From: Grosmannia clavigera kw1407
Taxonomy: Eukaryota; Ascomycota; Sordariomycetes; Ophiostomatales; Ophiostomataceae
Length of the DNA: 64,000 bases
Direction: 5' to 3'
Assembly (NCBI RefSeq): GCF_000143105.1
Contig: NW_014040784.1
Coordinates: 248,001 to 312,000, forward strand
Part shown: piece by piece, positions 45,538 to 57,899 of the stretch
Position numbering within the stretch: position 1 is the first letter of the stretch
Layout of the letters: each line of letters begins with the position of its first letter
Notes under the pieces: model-generated
Seen by the model: the letters and a program-made list of their open reading frames with translations, nothing else
The model's database searches: none
Told to the model about the DNA's origin: nothing
Program-made: the position numbers and the translations under genes

Positions 45538-45825
45538 TATAAAGGGCTAGTGTATAATGCGTAGTTATAAAGGCTTAACTAGTTTATACTATTATATTAA
45601 AACTTTAACTTAACAAACTATAGGGGATTAGTAGGTAAAGGCCTACTAGCTAATATATACATAGCTAGAAGATGCGGTGTAGCGCAAACCTAGTAGGGCG
45701 TAGCGCAGCTAAGTAGCTATGCTAGTCCTATGCAACGTATTAAGATAGTTTGTTAAGTCTGCCGCTTAGTAAGCGACTAGTTGCTAAACCGGTGCGTAGG
45801 GACGCGTATATAGAATACTCTTACA
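45538..45825 (-). repeat. 3' LTR of Gypsy-A copy 1
   Basis: 288 bp. TGTA at its plus-strand left end is mutated to TATA. The polypurine tract follows at 45826-45840. Confidence 0.85.
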
Positions 45826-47559
45826 CTATCCCCCCCCTCCTTAAGTAACGCCCTTATTAGCCTAGAGGTGCACACGTAGTAGCCACTTGCTTGTTAAAAA
45901 ACCTTCCTTTATAAAGTTAGGAAAAAGAGTTAAGCGCTCTAGGTTATTAGCTATTGCTAAGCGGTTGCGGACTGCTTGCTTATACAACTGCATTTAAGTA
46001 ATGTAGAAGCGCATACGTACTACTTAGTCTATAGCGGCAGTAAACGCTAGATCCTGTCTAATGCACAGGTTGTTTTGTTTGTTAGAGCTTCTTAGAAGGC
46101 GTGCAGCTTAGATCTTAGTTAGGGAACGTTTAGGTTGCTGCCAATAGGTGTTATAAGGGGGCTAGCCTTAAACACTAGGTGTATAGGGGTGTAGTATACG
46201 CTAACTAAAAACAGCGGCGTAAGGCTTGCAACTTTTAACTACTAGCAAGGTAGGACAAAGGCAATAGCGGCCGTTTATCGCCCGCCGATTGTAAAACTAT
46301 TGCTTACTAGATAGCAAAGGCGGTCTGCCGCTAAGACATCTTTTTATTTAATTTTAAACGTTTCTTACCTTGCTATTAAAGTAAGGTTAAGCGAGTTCTT
46401 AAGACGCATTCAAACGTTTAAGAACGTAGCTTTTTTATTGCCTTAAGGTATAAAAAAGTAGGTGCATTCTATAATTTAAAACAAATTCGTCCGCACTTAT
46501 AAGATTACTCTTACCTCTTTAGCCCTTTTTTCTTTAATCTTACTTACGTAGTAGGTTAATATAATAGTTTGCAACTTTATATAGCAGCTAGCTAATAATC
46601 GCTTATAAACAATGTCTAACTAAAGCTACTCTTAAGTCTTAATAAACTTTTTTATAGATGTAAACCTTATAAAACGCCCTTCCTAGGCATACGCACTATC
46701 TTCTAAGAGCATAGGTCTTTGCTAGCATAGCGTCTACTAAGCAATAGCTAACCTTATAGTAAGCTTTATGTTTAAACTACGTCTTTAAAGCTTATCTAAA
46801 CGTCTACTATAAATTCTTATATATAGCTACGCTAAAGAACCTAGTACGCTATGTTAGTTATATAGCTAATAATATATTATACTTACTAGTAAGTGCGTTA
46901 ACTTATATACACTAGTAGCTAATTACTAACTAACAGCTCCTTAAAGAGATTAAAGGCTTAGCCTAATACATTTAAGAATTTTTAGCTAGCATAAACAAGT
47001 TGCTACTTTAGCGGATAATAGTTAATAATATTATTATAGTGCTAGGCGATTGCGTAGCAATCACCTAAAGGTTAATAGCCTTAATAGTAGTAACTAAGAA
47101 ACTTAGCCGCGCCTTATAAAAAGATAAGTTAAAGCCTTTAGCAACTAACTAGCACTCTTAGCGCGAACGTTTTAAGATAGTATAATAGGCTACATTGCGC
47201 CTTAGTGTCCTTTACTAGTACTAGCAAGAGCTAGAGCTTACCTTAACGCTTGCGTAGCAGTTAGTAAAGGTAGCCTAGCTCTTGCTACTAACGTCCTTAG
47301 ACATAGGTATACTATTATAAGCGTAAACCTAAGTTGCTACTACCTTTAAAGTAATAGTAAGTCTTTTAATCTTTATTATTAAGTTATTGCTAACTTGTTA
47401 CTTAGGCTAATTCTTATTTTATTATACTTAGCCTAGCCTAGCGCGCTGCAGTTATTTAAGCTAGCTATAGTAGTACGCTTTACTATACTATAGAAGTAGA
47501 GAGGCTGCCTAAGCGGATCTTATAGACTATAGTAGCCTTAATTAAGCTAGCTTAGATTA

Positions 47560-47990
47560 ACTAAGTAGTAATCTTTCCTTAGCTACTACCTTTAGCAGCG
47601 CTTAGTAAGCGACAGTCTTACGCTAAGTTGCTAGCCTTAGCTAAGCGCTAAGACTATTCTTAGTACTATAGCTAGCAGTAGTAAAGCGGTTATAATAGCT
47701 AGTAGTAGTAGTAAAGTAGCATTTAGTAGAAGTACGCTAGTAGGCAGCTAGTTAGCAGCTAGTAATAGCTATATACTAGCTAGTAAAAGCTTGCTTAGTA
47801 GTAAGAAAAAGGATAAAAAGAATAGTGTTAAGAAGAAAGATAAGAGGGTAAAAGAGACGTTTATAAAAAAGAATAGTAATAAGTAGCTAGTAGCTAAGCA
47901 ATAGCTTACTAATAGTATATTTTAAGTTTATAGCTCTAAGAGGCGCCCTTAAAGCTAGAACAAGTAGTTTATAGTATATAATTATATAAG
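47560..47990 (+). pseudogene. antisense coding-like stretch inside Gypsy-A
   Basis: On the plus strand, opposite to gag-pol, a frame reads a Ser/Lys-rich protein-like sequence (SSSSKVAFSRSTLVG, SYILASKSLLSSKKKDKK) broken only by TAG/TAA. The same frame recurs with conservative changes in the second copy at 63640-64000. Preservation of the frame in two copies and the absence of TGA stops suggest an original antisense ORF. Its function is not recognised. Confidence 0.5.
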
Positions 47991-50900
47991 AAATAGCTAG
48001 AGTAGTTAACTAACAATTAGTTAGCATATAGCTAGCTATTGTCTTATAGTCTTTTTATTTCTTATAAGTGCGTTTTGCAGTCTTTTAATAAGACTATAAC
48101 TTATAGCTAGCGTGCGCTAGGTGCTTTTTAAGTTCCTAGGTATTATACTTAGCCGGCTAGCCTTTTTATTTTACTAAGAACTAGGTTTGCAAACCCTTAC
48201 TAAGGTAAGTAATAATGTCTTTAACCTTATACTCCTCTTAGTCTTTTACTATTTCTAGGAACAAAAGCTCTTCCTTGTCTTTTACTATAGTAGTCTATAG
48301 CTTAAGGCAAGAGATATAAAACATATTATGTTAGCATGCGTACTACAATAGTAAGGCGACTTAATGCATAACTAGGCCTAGCTTCTTTATAATATAAACG
48401 TATAAGAAGGTTAGGTTTAGCTTCTTTAAGCCGGCTAGGTTTAGGTGCTTTGTCGACAACCTTATAAATTCGCCTTTAATAAAGTCTTTATATAGGCGTT
48501 GCTTATTATAGCCCTTCTTTTATTAGCGAATTGCTTTTTCCTACAATACTTCTAGCTTTTGCTAGACGGCCTATAGCTAACTAACACGCTCTTATACGCC
48601 CTTTACTAAGGCCTTAGTAAAGGGGAAGTTGTTTATAAAACAAAGGTAGTATGCGTATAATGTATAGAATAAGAAGGTCTTTGTTATAGTATAGCAAGCG
48701 TTGTTGTACGCAAACTCCGCTATACTTAATACTTATGTCTACTAGTGTTGCAAACAACTATAAAACGTTTGTAAGAAGCGCTTTAAAGTTTAGTTAAGGA
48801 TCTTAGTGCTACTGTCTATCTATAGGTAGTACGCCGTTAACATTATTAGCTAGACTCTTTAAAGTTACATTAGTTCTTGCTAAAATTGGCTAGTAAATAA
48901 GTTATTACTAACAATTACTTCTAGGATACTAAACTTAGTCTCTACACGGTTATAGATAAGTTAGGCGACTTTAGCCGCTATAACCGTCTTTTAGGTAAGG
49001 ATAAACATACTATGCTTTATATAGCAATTAACTACTACTAGGATAGCGTTATATAAACAGCTATCTAAGCCTAGGCTTAACTTAAGACCGGTTACAAAAT
49101 TTATACTAATGTGCTAGAATAGCCGAATAGGCATAGATAAGGACTAGAGGTATCTATATAGCTTATGCCGTAAGACCTTATTGCTTATACATAACAAATA
49201 GTTTATAACAAACGTACACACATTAGTAGCTATGTCTAGCTAGTAGTACTTCTTAGTAAGGAGTTTTATAGTTTTATAGACTTTTATATAGCCTGCTATA
49301 AAGGAGTTGTAGTATAGACTAATTAGCCTTGCTCGCAGCTTGTCTGCCGATAAAACGACAATGCAATCCTTATAGAATAAAGTATTCTCTTTCTATAGAT
49401 AATAAGTATTGTTCCCCTAGCTTTGTTTAGCCTTTATAAACAAGTTGTTTAGTAATTAGTCTTAGCCTTAAGCGTTATAAATAGTATTATATAGTTTAAG
49501 GGAGCACTAGGGTTATAACGGCTGTTCTTAGCTAGTAGCAACCCGCGCCTTTTATACTAATAATAACAAAGCTTTTAGCATAAAGAGCCTTAACAACTAG
49601 TCTGCAATCTATAGCTTGCTAAGAAGCAAGGAGAGTATATTATTATATATAATGTTACTTTTTATATAGTCTAGTTAGCAGGATAGACTGTTTGCTAGGT
49701 TAGTAAACCTTAGGTAGTGCTTAATCTTAAAGTTAAACGCTAAAAGGCAAAACACTTATTAAGTAATTTAGTTTTAAAGATCCTTTGCTAATGCCTTAAC
49801 GACGCTTTTTAGCGCTTAGTAGTTGGTTAAGACTATAAATAAGTCCTTTAGACCTTTTAAATAGTAACGCTAGTACTCTAAGCTTTTAATAATAGCTAGA
49901 AGCTTTTACTATCTTACTTTTTACTGCATCTTATAGGCTATTAGCTTACGTAAGTAGTAAGCAACTAGTTGCTACTTACTGTTTATAAGCTAGGAGATAA
50001 TGCTAAAGATAGCGTAGCTTAATGCATTTGTTTTTACCCGCGTAAGCTTTATGTTATTATAGTAGTAAAGAATTGTTGCTATTATAAATGCTATCTTTAG
50101 CGATTTAAAAGCAACCTTTACCTCTTTAGTTAATATAAACAGTTGCGTAGCAACAGCTCTACGCTTGCGCAGCAGGCTAAGGCTTATCTTTGTTAACTTT
50201 GTTAAGGCTTGCATAATGTAGAAGTAGTAGGAAATAAAGCGTCTATAAAAGTTTGCAAACCTTAGAAAGGATTATACGTCCTATACACACTTAAGGGCCT
50301 TCTAATTAGCGATAGCTTTAACCTGCTTAGGGTCTATAGCTAGCCTCTTTATAGTAATAACAAACCCTAAGAAATTAATTTCCTTTTTAAAGAATTTGCA
50401 CTTCTTAAGATTTATATATAGCTGCGCAGCCTTTAGCCGCTTAAAAACTAATTAAAGGTGCTTTTTATACTCCTTCTTAGTCTAAGAGTAGATTAAGATA
50501 TTATTTAGGTATACTTTGCAGACTATGCCTACTAGCCTTGCTAGTACGCGGTAAATATATACTTAAAATATAGCCGGCACGTTAGTTAGTCTAAAGAGTA
50601 TAACATAAAACTTAAAGAGCTTATATTTTGTTTAAAAAGCGGTCTTTTATTAATTAAAGGCCTTAACTTAAATTCTATAGTACGCTTCTTTTATATCTAC
50701 CTTAAAGAATACCTTTACGCTATTTAAGCAATCTAACAGCTTACTAATTAGCAAAAGAGGGTAGCAGTCCTTCTTAGTTACCTAATTTAAACCCTAGTAG
50801 TTAACGCATATATAAAGAGTACTATCCTTCTTTAAAATAAAGATTACTAGAGCTCTAGCTAGACTATTGCTATAAGCAATCTGCTTATTTACTAATAACT

Positions 50901-52932
50901 TATTAATAAAGCAATAAAGCGTCTCTTGCTAAGTAGAAGATAGCGAGTATAAAAGGCTATACAGCATCTTTATACTATCTTCTAGCTTAATTAAATGCTT
51001 TGCGTCTACTAATAAGGGTAGTTCCTTTACCTTATTAGTATTAAACACTTTAGCAAATAGTTATATATAGAATAGCAGTCGCTAGCTAGGGTTTAGTAGA
51101 GCTAGATTATTATCTATAGTAAAGATGTCTAGTTTATAAGGACTTAAATTTAACTATATTAAGTAGATAGCAAACAACTCTTTGCCGTTGCGTAGGCGTT
51201 AGCTTATTTGCTTAAAGGTCTTAAAAACTATAATAGTAAATAACTAGGCCTATTAAATAGTGTTAATAACAACGCTTAGAAACTTTAGTCCCTTATAACT
51301 TAGGATAATGTCTTTACGGTTAGCGCTTACTTAGTAAACGGCTATAAAGACCTATATTAACGCGTAAAAACCCTTATTCTTTATTAGTATAATAGTTAGC
51401 TTATATAGGCTGCGGGCCTATAGTGCTTTCCTATTAATAAAGACTAGGTTTAGGTTTAAGTGCTACTAAAGCATCTTTAGACTAAGCTATTAAATAACCT
51501 TTAGGTTAACTACGTTTAAGTTAGTATAAGAATCTAGGTTTGCAACAATGGCAGCCTAGCAATTACTAGGCGTCTATGCCTTAGCTAGAGTATAGTAGCA
51601 AAGAATTATATCCTTAGTTAGCTACGCTAGTAGGGTTAATAAAGGGTAAGGCTTTTTTGTTAACCTTGCTAGTTTTCTTAGTTAGAGTAGGTTGCCTCTT
51701 AGTTATTAAGCTCTTAAAAACTATCTTTTAGTTTTGCTTAAAGCTCCTTAACCTATGCATAGGTTTTAAGCTTAAAGCACTCTTAGAAGGTGTGCTTACT
51801 CTTGCTACAATTCTAGCACTTTAACGCAACGTTAATATTATTTAAACTGCTAAGGTTAGCAGGTTAGGAAGTAGGCTAACCTTAGCTAGCAACTAGTTAT
51901 AGGCTTAGGTTGCTCTTTATAAGACCGCGGTTCCTTGTCTTATTATTATTATAGCGCTGTTTCTTTATTAGCTTGCTAGCTAGCACGCTATTAACTATAA
52001 CTGCTTACTTTTAGTCGTCTTATCTCTTCCTTTATTCTTAGCCCTAGGACTAATACTTTTTATAAGCATTAGCAATCTTTATTACTATACTAAAAGACTT
52101 GCTAATAGTTTTATTCTAATACTACTTTACTAAGTAGTCGTTAAGCCTTTGCTAATACCTCTAGGCAATCTTGCTTGCCTAGTTAAAGGTGTTGCTAATC
52201 TTTTATTGTAAGTAGTCTTATTTTTGCTAGTACGTTATTAGCAACTTGCTGCCTTGCTAAAGCGTCTAGCTTTCTTTATAGATGCAGTGCATCTAGAATT
52301 TAAGGTTTAAGTGTTCCTAACAGATAAACGCGACAAAGTGCGTCTATATGCAGTGTATAACTAGGGGTTTACTAGCGCAGAGTTAGTCGCGGTACTTTTG
52401 CTAATTAGCTGCTAGTATAGTAGTTAGCTAACTACTTGCTTAAATAATCTTTATATCTTCTAACGCGTTGCTATGTGCATTAGTGTTATAAGCATCTTTT
52501 ATTGTTGCTAACTACTCTTTCGTCTTTATAGCAAAGGCACTAATTTTTAGCCTTTTAATACTATATTGTAGTAGCTTGTTATTATAGTAGCAACTACTAA
52601 GCAGTGGCCTTATAACCCTTGCAGCTATAATGTTAGTTAGTGCCTCTAGCGTTTGCATAATGCAAGTGTATTTATTGCTTTGCAGCTGCTTTTTAGCCGG
52701 CAAGGTGTTGTTAAGCGGTAAGGTATTGTTAAGCGGCATGTGTACTAGTTTTGTTTTTAATTTAACGGATAGGGTTAAGGTGCCTATAGATGCTGCGCGC
52801 AAGGTGTGGCTGCTATGCATTAGTGTAAGGGGTAGCATTAGCATGTTTTTAGCTTTTAATAGTTCGCGTGCTAATCGCAGAGTAGCCGCCCTATAATCGA
52901 ACATTGCTCTTTATAAAAAAGAAGTTAAAGAA

Positions 52933-53220
52933 TGTAAGAGGCTAGTGTGCAATGCATAGTTATAAAGGCTTAACTAGTTTGTACTATTGTATTAAGACTT
53001 TAACTTAACAAACTATAAGAGATTAGTAGGTAAAGGCTTGCTAGCTAATATATACGTAGCTAGAAGATGCGGTATAGTGTAAACCTAGTAGGGCGTAGCG
53101 TAGCTAAGTAGCTATACTAGTTCTATACAACGTGTTAAGATAGTTTGTTAAGTCTGCTGCTTAGTAAGCGACTAGTTACTAAACTAGTGCATAGTGACGC
53201 GTGTATAGAATACCCTTATA
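52933..53220 (-). repeat. 5' LTR of Gypsy-A copy 1
   Basis: 288 bp. On the minus strand it starts TATAAGGGTATTC and ends CTTACA before the gag region. Confidence 0.85.
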
Positions 53221-54341
53221 AGGGCCTTTTAATTAGTAATAGCTTTAACTTGCTTAGAGTTTATAGCTAGCCTTTTTATAGTAATAATAAACTTTAAGAA
53301 ATTAATTTCCTTTTTAAAGAATTCGTACTTCTTAGGATTTGTATATAGCTGCGCAGCCTTTAGCTACGCAGCCTTTAGCTGCTTAAAAACTAATTAAAAG
53401 TGCTTCTTATACTCCTTCTTAGTCTAAGAGTAGATTAAAATATTATTTAAGTATACCTTATAGACTATGCTTACTAGCCTTGCTAGTATATAGTAAATAT
53501 ATGCTTAAAATATAGCTAGCGTATTAGTTAGTCTAAAAAGTATAATATAAAACTTAAAGAGCTTATATTTTATTTAGAAAGTAGTCTTTTACTAATTAAA
53601 GGCTTTAACCTAGATTCTATAGTACACTTTCTTTATATTTACTTTAAAGAATACCTTTATACTATCTAAGCAATCTAATAGCTTACTAATTAATAGAAAA
53701 AGGTAGTAGTCCTTCTTAGTTACTTAATTTAAACCTTAGTAGTTAACGTATATACGCAAAGTACTATTCTTCTTTAAGACAAAGATTACTAAGGCTTTAG
53801 CTAGACTATTGCTATAAGCGATCTGCCTATTTGCTAATAACTTATTAATAAAGCGGTAAAGCTCCTCTTACTAGGCAGGAGATAGTAGGTATAAAGGGCT
53901 ATATAGCACCTTTACACTATCTTCTAGCTTAATTAAGTGCTTTGCGTCTGCTAATAAAGGCAGTTTCTTTGCCTTATTAGTATTAAATACTTTAGAAAAC
54001 AGTTATATATAAAACGGTAGTTACTAGCTAAGGTTTAGTAGAGCTAGATTATTGTCTATAGTAAAGATGTTTAGTTTATAAGGACTTAAATCTAATTATA
54101 TTAAGTAAATAGTAAATAACTCTTTGCTATTGCATAAGCGTTAGCTTATTTGCTTAAAGGTCTTAAAAACTATAATAGCAAATAACTAAGCTTATTAAAT
54201 AGTATTAATAATAACGCCTAAAAACCTTAGTCCCTTATAACTTAAGATAATATCTTTATAGTTAGCGCTTACTTAGCAAACAGCTATAAAGACTTATATT
54301 AACGCGCAAAAAACCTTATCCTTTATTAGTATAATAGTTAG
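53221..54341 (-). mobile_element. Gypsy-A pol fragment (RT region)
   Basis: Homologous, in the same orientation, to about 50288-51416 of copy 1 (RT domain), including the remnant of the YLDDIL region near 53460. It is cut on both sides by Gypsy-A LTRs, so it is an internal slice of yet another copy. One short local duplication (GCTGCGCAGCCTTTAG repeated) is seen at about 53346-53378. Confidence 0.8.
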
Positions 54342-54629
54342 TATAAAGGGCTAGTGTATAATGCATAGTTATAAAGGCTTAACTAGTTTATACTATTATA
54401 TTAAAACTTTAACTTAACAAACTATAGAAGATTAGTAGGCAAAGGCCTGCTAGCTAATATATACGTAGCTAGAAGATATAGTATAGCGCAAACCTAGTAG
54501 GGCGTAGCGTAGCTAAGTAGCTATGCTAGTTCTATGCAACGTGTTAAGATAGTTTATTAAGTCCGCCGCTTAGTAAGCGACTAGTTGCCGAACCGGTGCA
54601 TAAGGACGCGTATATAGAATACCCTTACA
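54342..54629 (-). repeat. 3' LTR of Gypsy-A copy 2
   Basis: 288 bp. The left flank is GTTAG (54337-54341), within the RT-fragment host. The matching right flank would be beyond the window. Confidence 0.82.
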
Positions 54630-55700
54630 CTATCCCCCCCCTCCTTAAGTAACGCCCCTATTAGCCTAAAGGTGCATACGCAGTAGCTACTTGCTTATTA
54701 AAAAACCTCCCCTTATAGAGTTAGGAAAAAGAGTTAAGCGCTCTAGGTTATTAGCTGTTGCCAAGCGGTCGCGGACCGCTTGCTTATGCGACTACATTTA
54801 GGTAACGTAGAAGCGCACACGTACTACTTAGTCTATAGCGGTAGTAAACGCTAGATCTTGCCTAATGCATAGGTTGTCTTGTTCATTAAAGCTCTTTAAA
54901 AGGTATGCAGCTTAGATCCTAGTTAAGGAACGCTTAGGTTGCTGCCGATAGGTGTTATAAAAAGGCTAGCCTTAGACACTAGGTGTATAAGGGTATAGTG
55001 TACACTAACTAAAAACAGCGGCGTAAAGCTTATAACTTTTAACTACTAGCAGGGTAGGATAAAGGTAATAGCAGCCGTTTATTGCCCGCTGATTATAGAA
55101 CTATTGCCTACTAGATAGTAAAGGCGGTCTACTGCTAAGACGTCTTTTTATTTAATTTTAGACGTTTCTTACCTTGCTATTAAAGCAAGGTTAAGCAAGT
55201 TCTTAAGACGCATTTAAACGTCTAAGAACGCGGCTTCTTTATTACCTTAAGGTATAAAAAAGCAGGTATATTTTATAATTTAAAACAAATTTGTCCGCAC
55301 TTATAAGACTACTCTTACCTCTTTAGCCCTTTTTTCTTTAATTCTACTTACGTAGTAGGTTAATATAATAGTTTACAACTTTACATAGCAGCTAGCTAAC
55401 AATTACTTATAGAAAATGTTTAACTAAAGCCGCTTTTAAGTCTTAATAAACTTTTTTATAGATGCAAACCTTATAAAACGCCCTTTTTAAGCATACGCAC
55501 TATCTTTTAAAAGCGTAGGTCTTTGCTAGCATAGCGTTTATTAAGCAATAGCTAACTTTATAGTAGGCTTTATATCTAAACTACGTCCTTAAAGCCTATT
55601 TAGACGTCTACTATAAATTCTTATATATAGCTACGCTAAAGAACCTAGCGCGCTACGTTAGTTATATAGCTAATAATACGTTATGCTTACTAGTAAGTGC

Positions 55701-55705
55701 GTTAA
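55701..55705. repeat. target-site duplication GTTAA, left
   Basis: 5-bp duplication flanking Gypsy-B; identical to 62910-62914. The unoccupied homologous site is at 46897-46901 in Gypsy-A copy 1. Confidence 0.92.
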
Positions 55706-56064
55706 TGTAACGCCGCCCTAGGGAGGGGACTAACGCAGGCTACGCGCAAGCCGTACGCAGTATGCGCATAGCGTATTAGATGCACATTATAAACTAGAAG
55801 CGGTGCTAGTAGCGTAGGCTGCGTGGCGCAGTCTGCGCACAGGCCATAGCACATGCTAGCGCACAGGCCAAGTAGAAACAGGGTCGCGCCTGTCCTGCGC
55901 ACTTAGTGCGCTAGAGGTGCGCCTACGATAAAGAGCGCCTCCCGCACTCCCTTAGAGTGCAGAAGGCAAGAATTAGCTATTGAATATACGGCTGTTTCCT
56001 CCTGTTAAGAAGATACCTTCTTGCCTGCCTAACTTACCTAGCCTACCTAAGTACACCTTTAACA
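55706..56064 (+). repeat. 5' LTR of Gypsy-B
   Basis: 359 bp, TGTAACGCCG to TTTAACA. It is less mutated than the 3' LTR. Confidence 0.93.
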
Positions 56065-56146
56065 ATTCCTAATTCTTCTACTATTAGGCTACCTAAGTTA
56101 GAAGGCAGAAAAAGCAATAGCACCTTAAAAGACTATAAAGTAAACG

Positions 56147-56332
56147 TTGCACGCACGTAGTGCGCAAGAAGAGAGCAGCTCTAGGGCAATAGTTAAGAAC
56201 CCTCTTAACCCTATCGTCGAAGAAGTAGAGAACGAAGACTTTAATCTCTTAGAGAAGGATTATAAGCAACTAGATAACGACAATGCGGGCGAAGGCTCTT
56301 TAGGGCAGACTATTAGGCCTACTATAGACTAG
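56147..56332 (+). pseudogene. gag remnant of Gypsy-B
   Basis: A 61-codon acidic open stretch (VEEVENEDFNLLEKDYKQLD) at the position expected of gag, followed by RIP-type stops. The frame is the same as that of RT. Confidence 0.6.
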
Positions 56333-57899
56333 ATGGTAGCAGACTTTATTGCTGAAAATGATTAACTGCGTAAAGCAGAGTGCTTAAAGCAGCGAATAGT
56401 AGACCTATAGCAATAACTCTTAGATATAAGAGTAACTTAAGCAAAGGGTAAGCGCACTTATAGCAAGGACTCTAACGAAGACAGCTCTTGCAGTTAAGAT
56501 ATTATCTTAAAAAGCAGCATTAAACTGCTCTTTAAGACACTTAGCAGCTTCTAAGAGCGCGCTACCTAGCTATAGGCTAGAAAGCAACACTTTTATCTAG
56601 CTCTTAATAAGTTTAGAAGCGCTAGTTACCGGATTAATTATATACTTAAATATATAGAGTAATTATGCTGCACTATATAAGAAACATGCCTATAAAGCAT
56701 AATAAACATAGTAGTAGCAAAGGCTTAAAGCAACTAGGATGCATTTAAGGCCTAGACCTTAACCTTTATAGCTAATTCTTATAACATAGCTTTTATCGTT
56801 ACTGATAGAATTAGTAAGGCTTACTAAAGATTAGGGCAGACTCTCTAAGACTTTAATAACTACCTTGCCTTCTTTAAAAACTAACTACCTATTAGATTAA
56901 AAAAGGAATAGGCGTAGTTGCTATTCTTTAAGCTACTCTTAGAATTAAAAGAAGATCTTTTAAAATTAAATAAGATACTATAGACTAGAGTAGAACTAGT
57001 AGCTAAAGCAATAACGTTTTAAAGCTTAAAAAAGCTAAAAGCTTAGTTGAAATAAGACAATAATAGCACGCGCGGCAAAAGGGCGTAAGAGAGTTAAAGG
57101 GGCTATAAGGGCGGCTATAAAAATAACACTAATTAAGAAAACAATCGTAGTAACTACTATAGTAGTGCTAGAGGTAGAGGCTAAGGTAAAGAAAAAAGTA
57201 GACTAGCTGTTACGGCTACTAAAGGCTACTAAAAAAACCTTACTTATATAAATAAAACGCCTAGAACAAACTAAGACCTTTAGGCGTTACTAGAGACGAT
57301 TAAGATTAGTAATTCTTTTCTTATTTAAGCTTCTTTCCTTAGACTAATAACTATAAAAGTATTCGCTATATAAGATACTTACGCAAGTCTTAATACTATT
57401 AACTATAAATTTGTAAGACTATAAGGACTAGAATCTATAAAGATGTTAATACTAACCTTTAAAGCGCATAATAAAAGCATTATAAGCGTAGTAAGAGTGT
57501 AAAAGGTGCCTTTGCGTATAAGAGACTTTTATAGGTACACCTATAAGATTATATAGGTTTGTATAAGAGTTACTAAACCTGCTAGGTATCAAGGCCTAAT
57601 AATATTACTATTAATAACAACCCTTTAAAGTAAGAAAGTTTACTTAAAGCTAGTAGACCGCCGCTAGTAGTTCGAAGCATGCATAAAGACTATACAACTT
57701 ATACTATAAGAAATCTTCCTTGCTATAGCGCATAAAGAGCGCGCATAGGTATATATAATCTTGCTAGGCGGCCTAGAAGTAAAAGGTTATTTAGGAGGCA
57801 CGGGCGCACTGCCTGCGCATTTAGCGCGCAAGTATAGCAACGTGTTAAATTTATCTAACGCTAAGGTCTTACTGCTATATAAGGCTACTAACTATGCAA

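Larger units (their letters stand above)
45538..53220 (-). mobile_element. Gypsy-A copy 1, Ty3/gypsy chromovirus-type element (7.7 kb)
   Basis: LTR-bounded element on the minus strand with 288-bp LTRs at 45538-45825 (3') and 52933-53220 (5'). The order on the minus strand is that of a gypsy element: a gag relic (open 52904-52512, CCHC knuckle at 51818-51777), RT with a YLNNIL remnant of YLDDIL at 50514-50485, RNase H and integrase relics leftwards, then a chromodomain (LVK-KG-PAKYNT) at about 48185-48115. A further 2.3 kb lies between it and the 3' LTR. Stops are almost all TAG/TAA and TpA is very abundant, so the element is dead and looks RIP-mutated. The 5-mers flanking the two LTRs differ (TGCTA and AGGGC), so the ends may come from different insertions. 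Confidence 0.85.

Noticed and set aside
52512..52904. A possible host gene in the 130-codon minus frame
   Set aside because: It lies directly inside the 5' LTR of Gypsy-A copy 1, in element orientation and gag position, so it is a gag relic.
55702..55902. 66-codon minus frame with a signal-peptide-like start
   Set aside because: It lies almost wholly inside the 5' LTR of Gypsy-B; chance.
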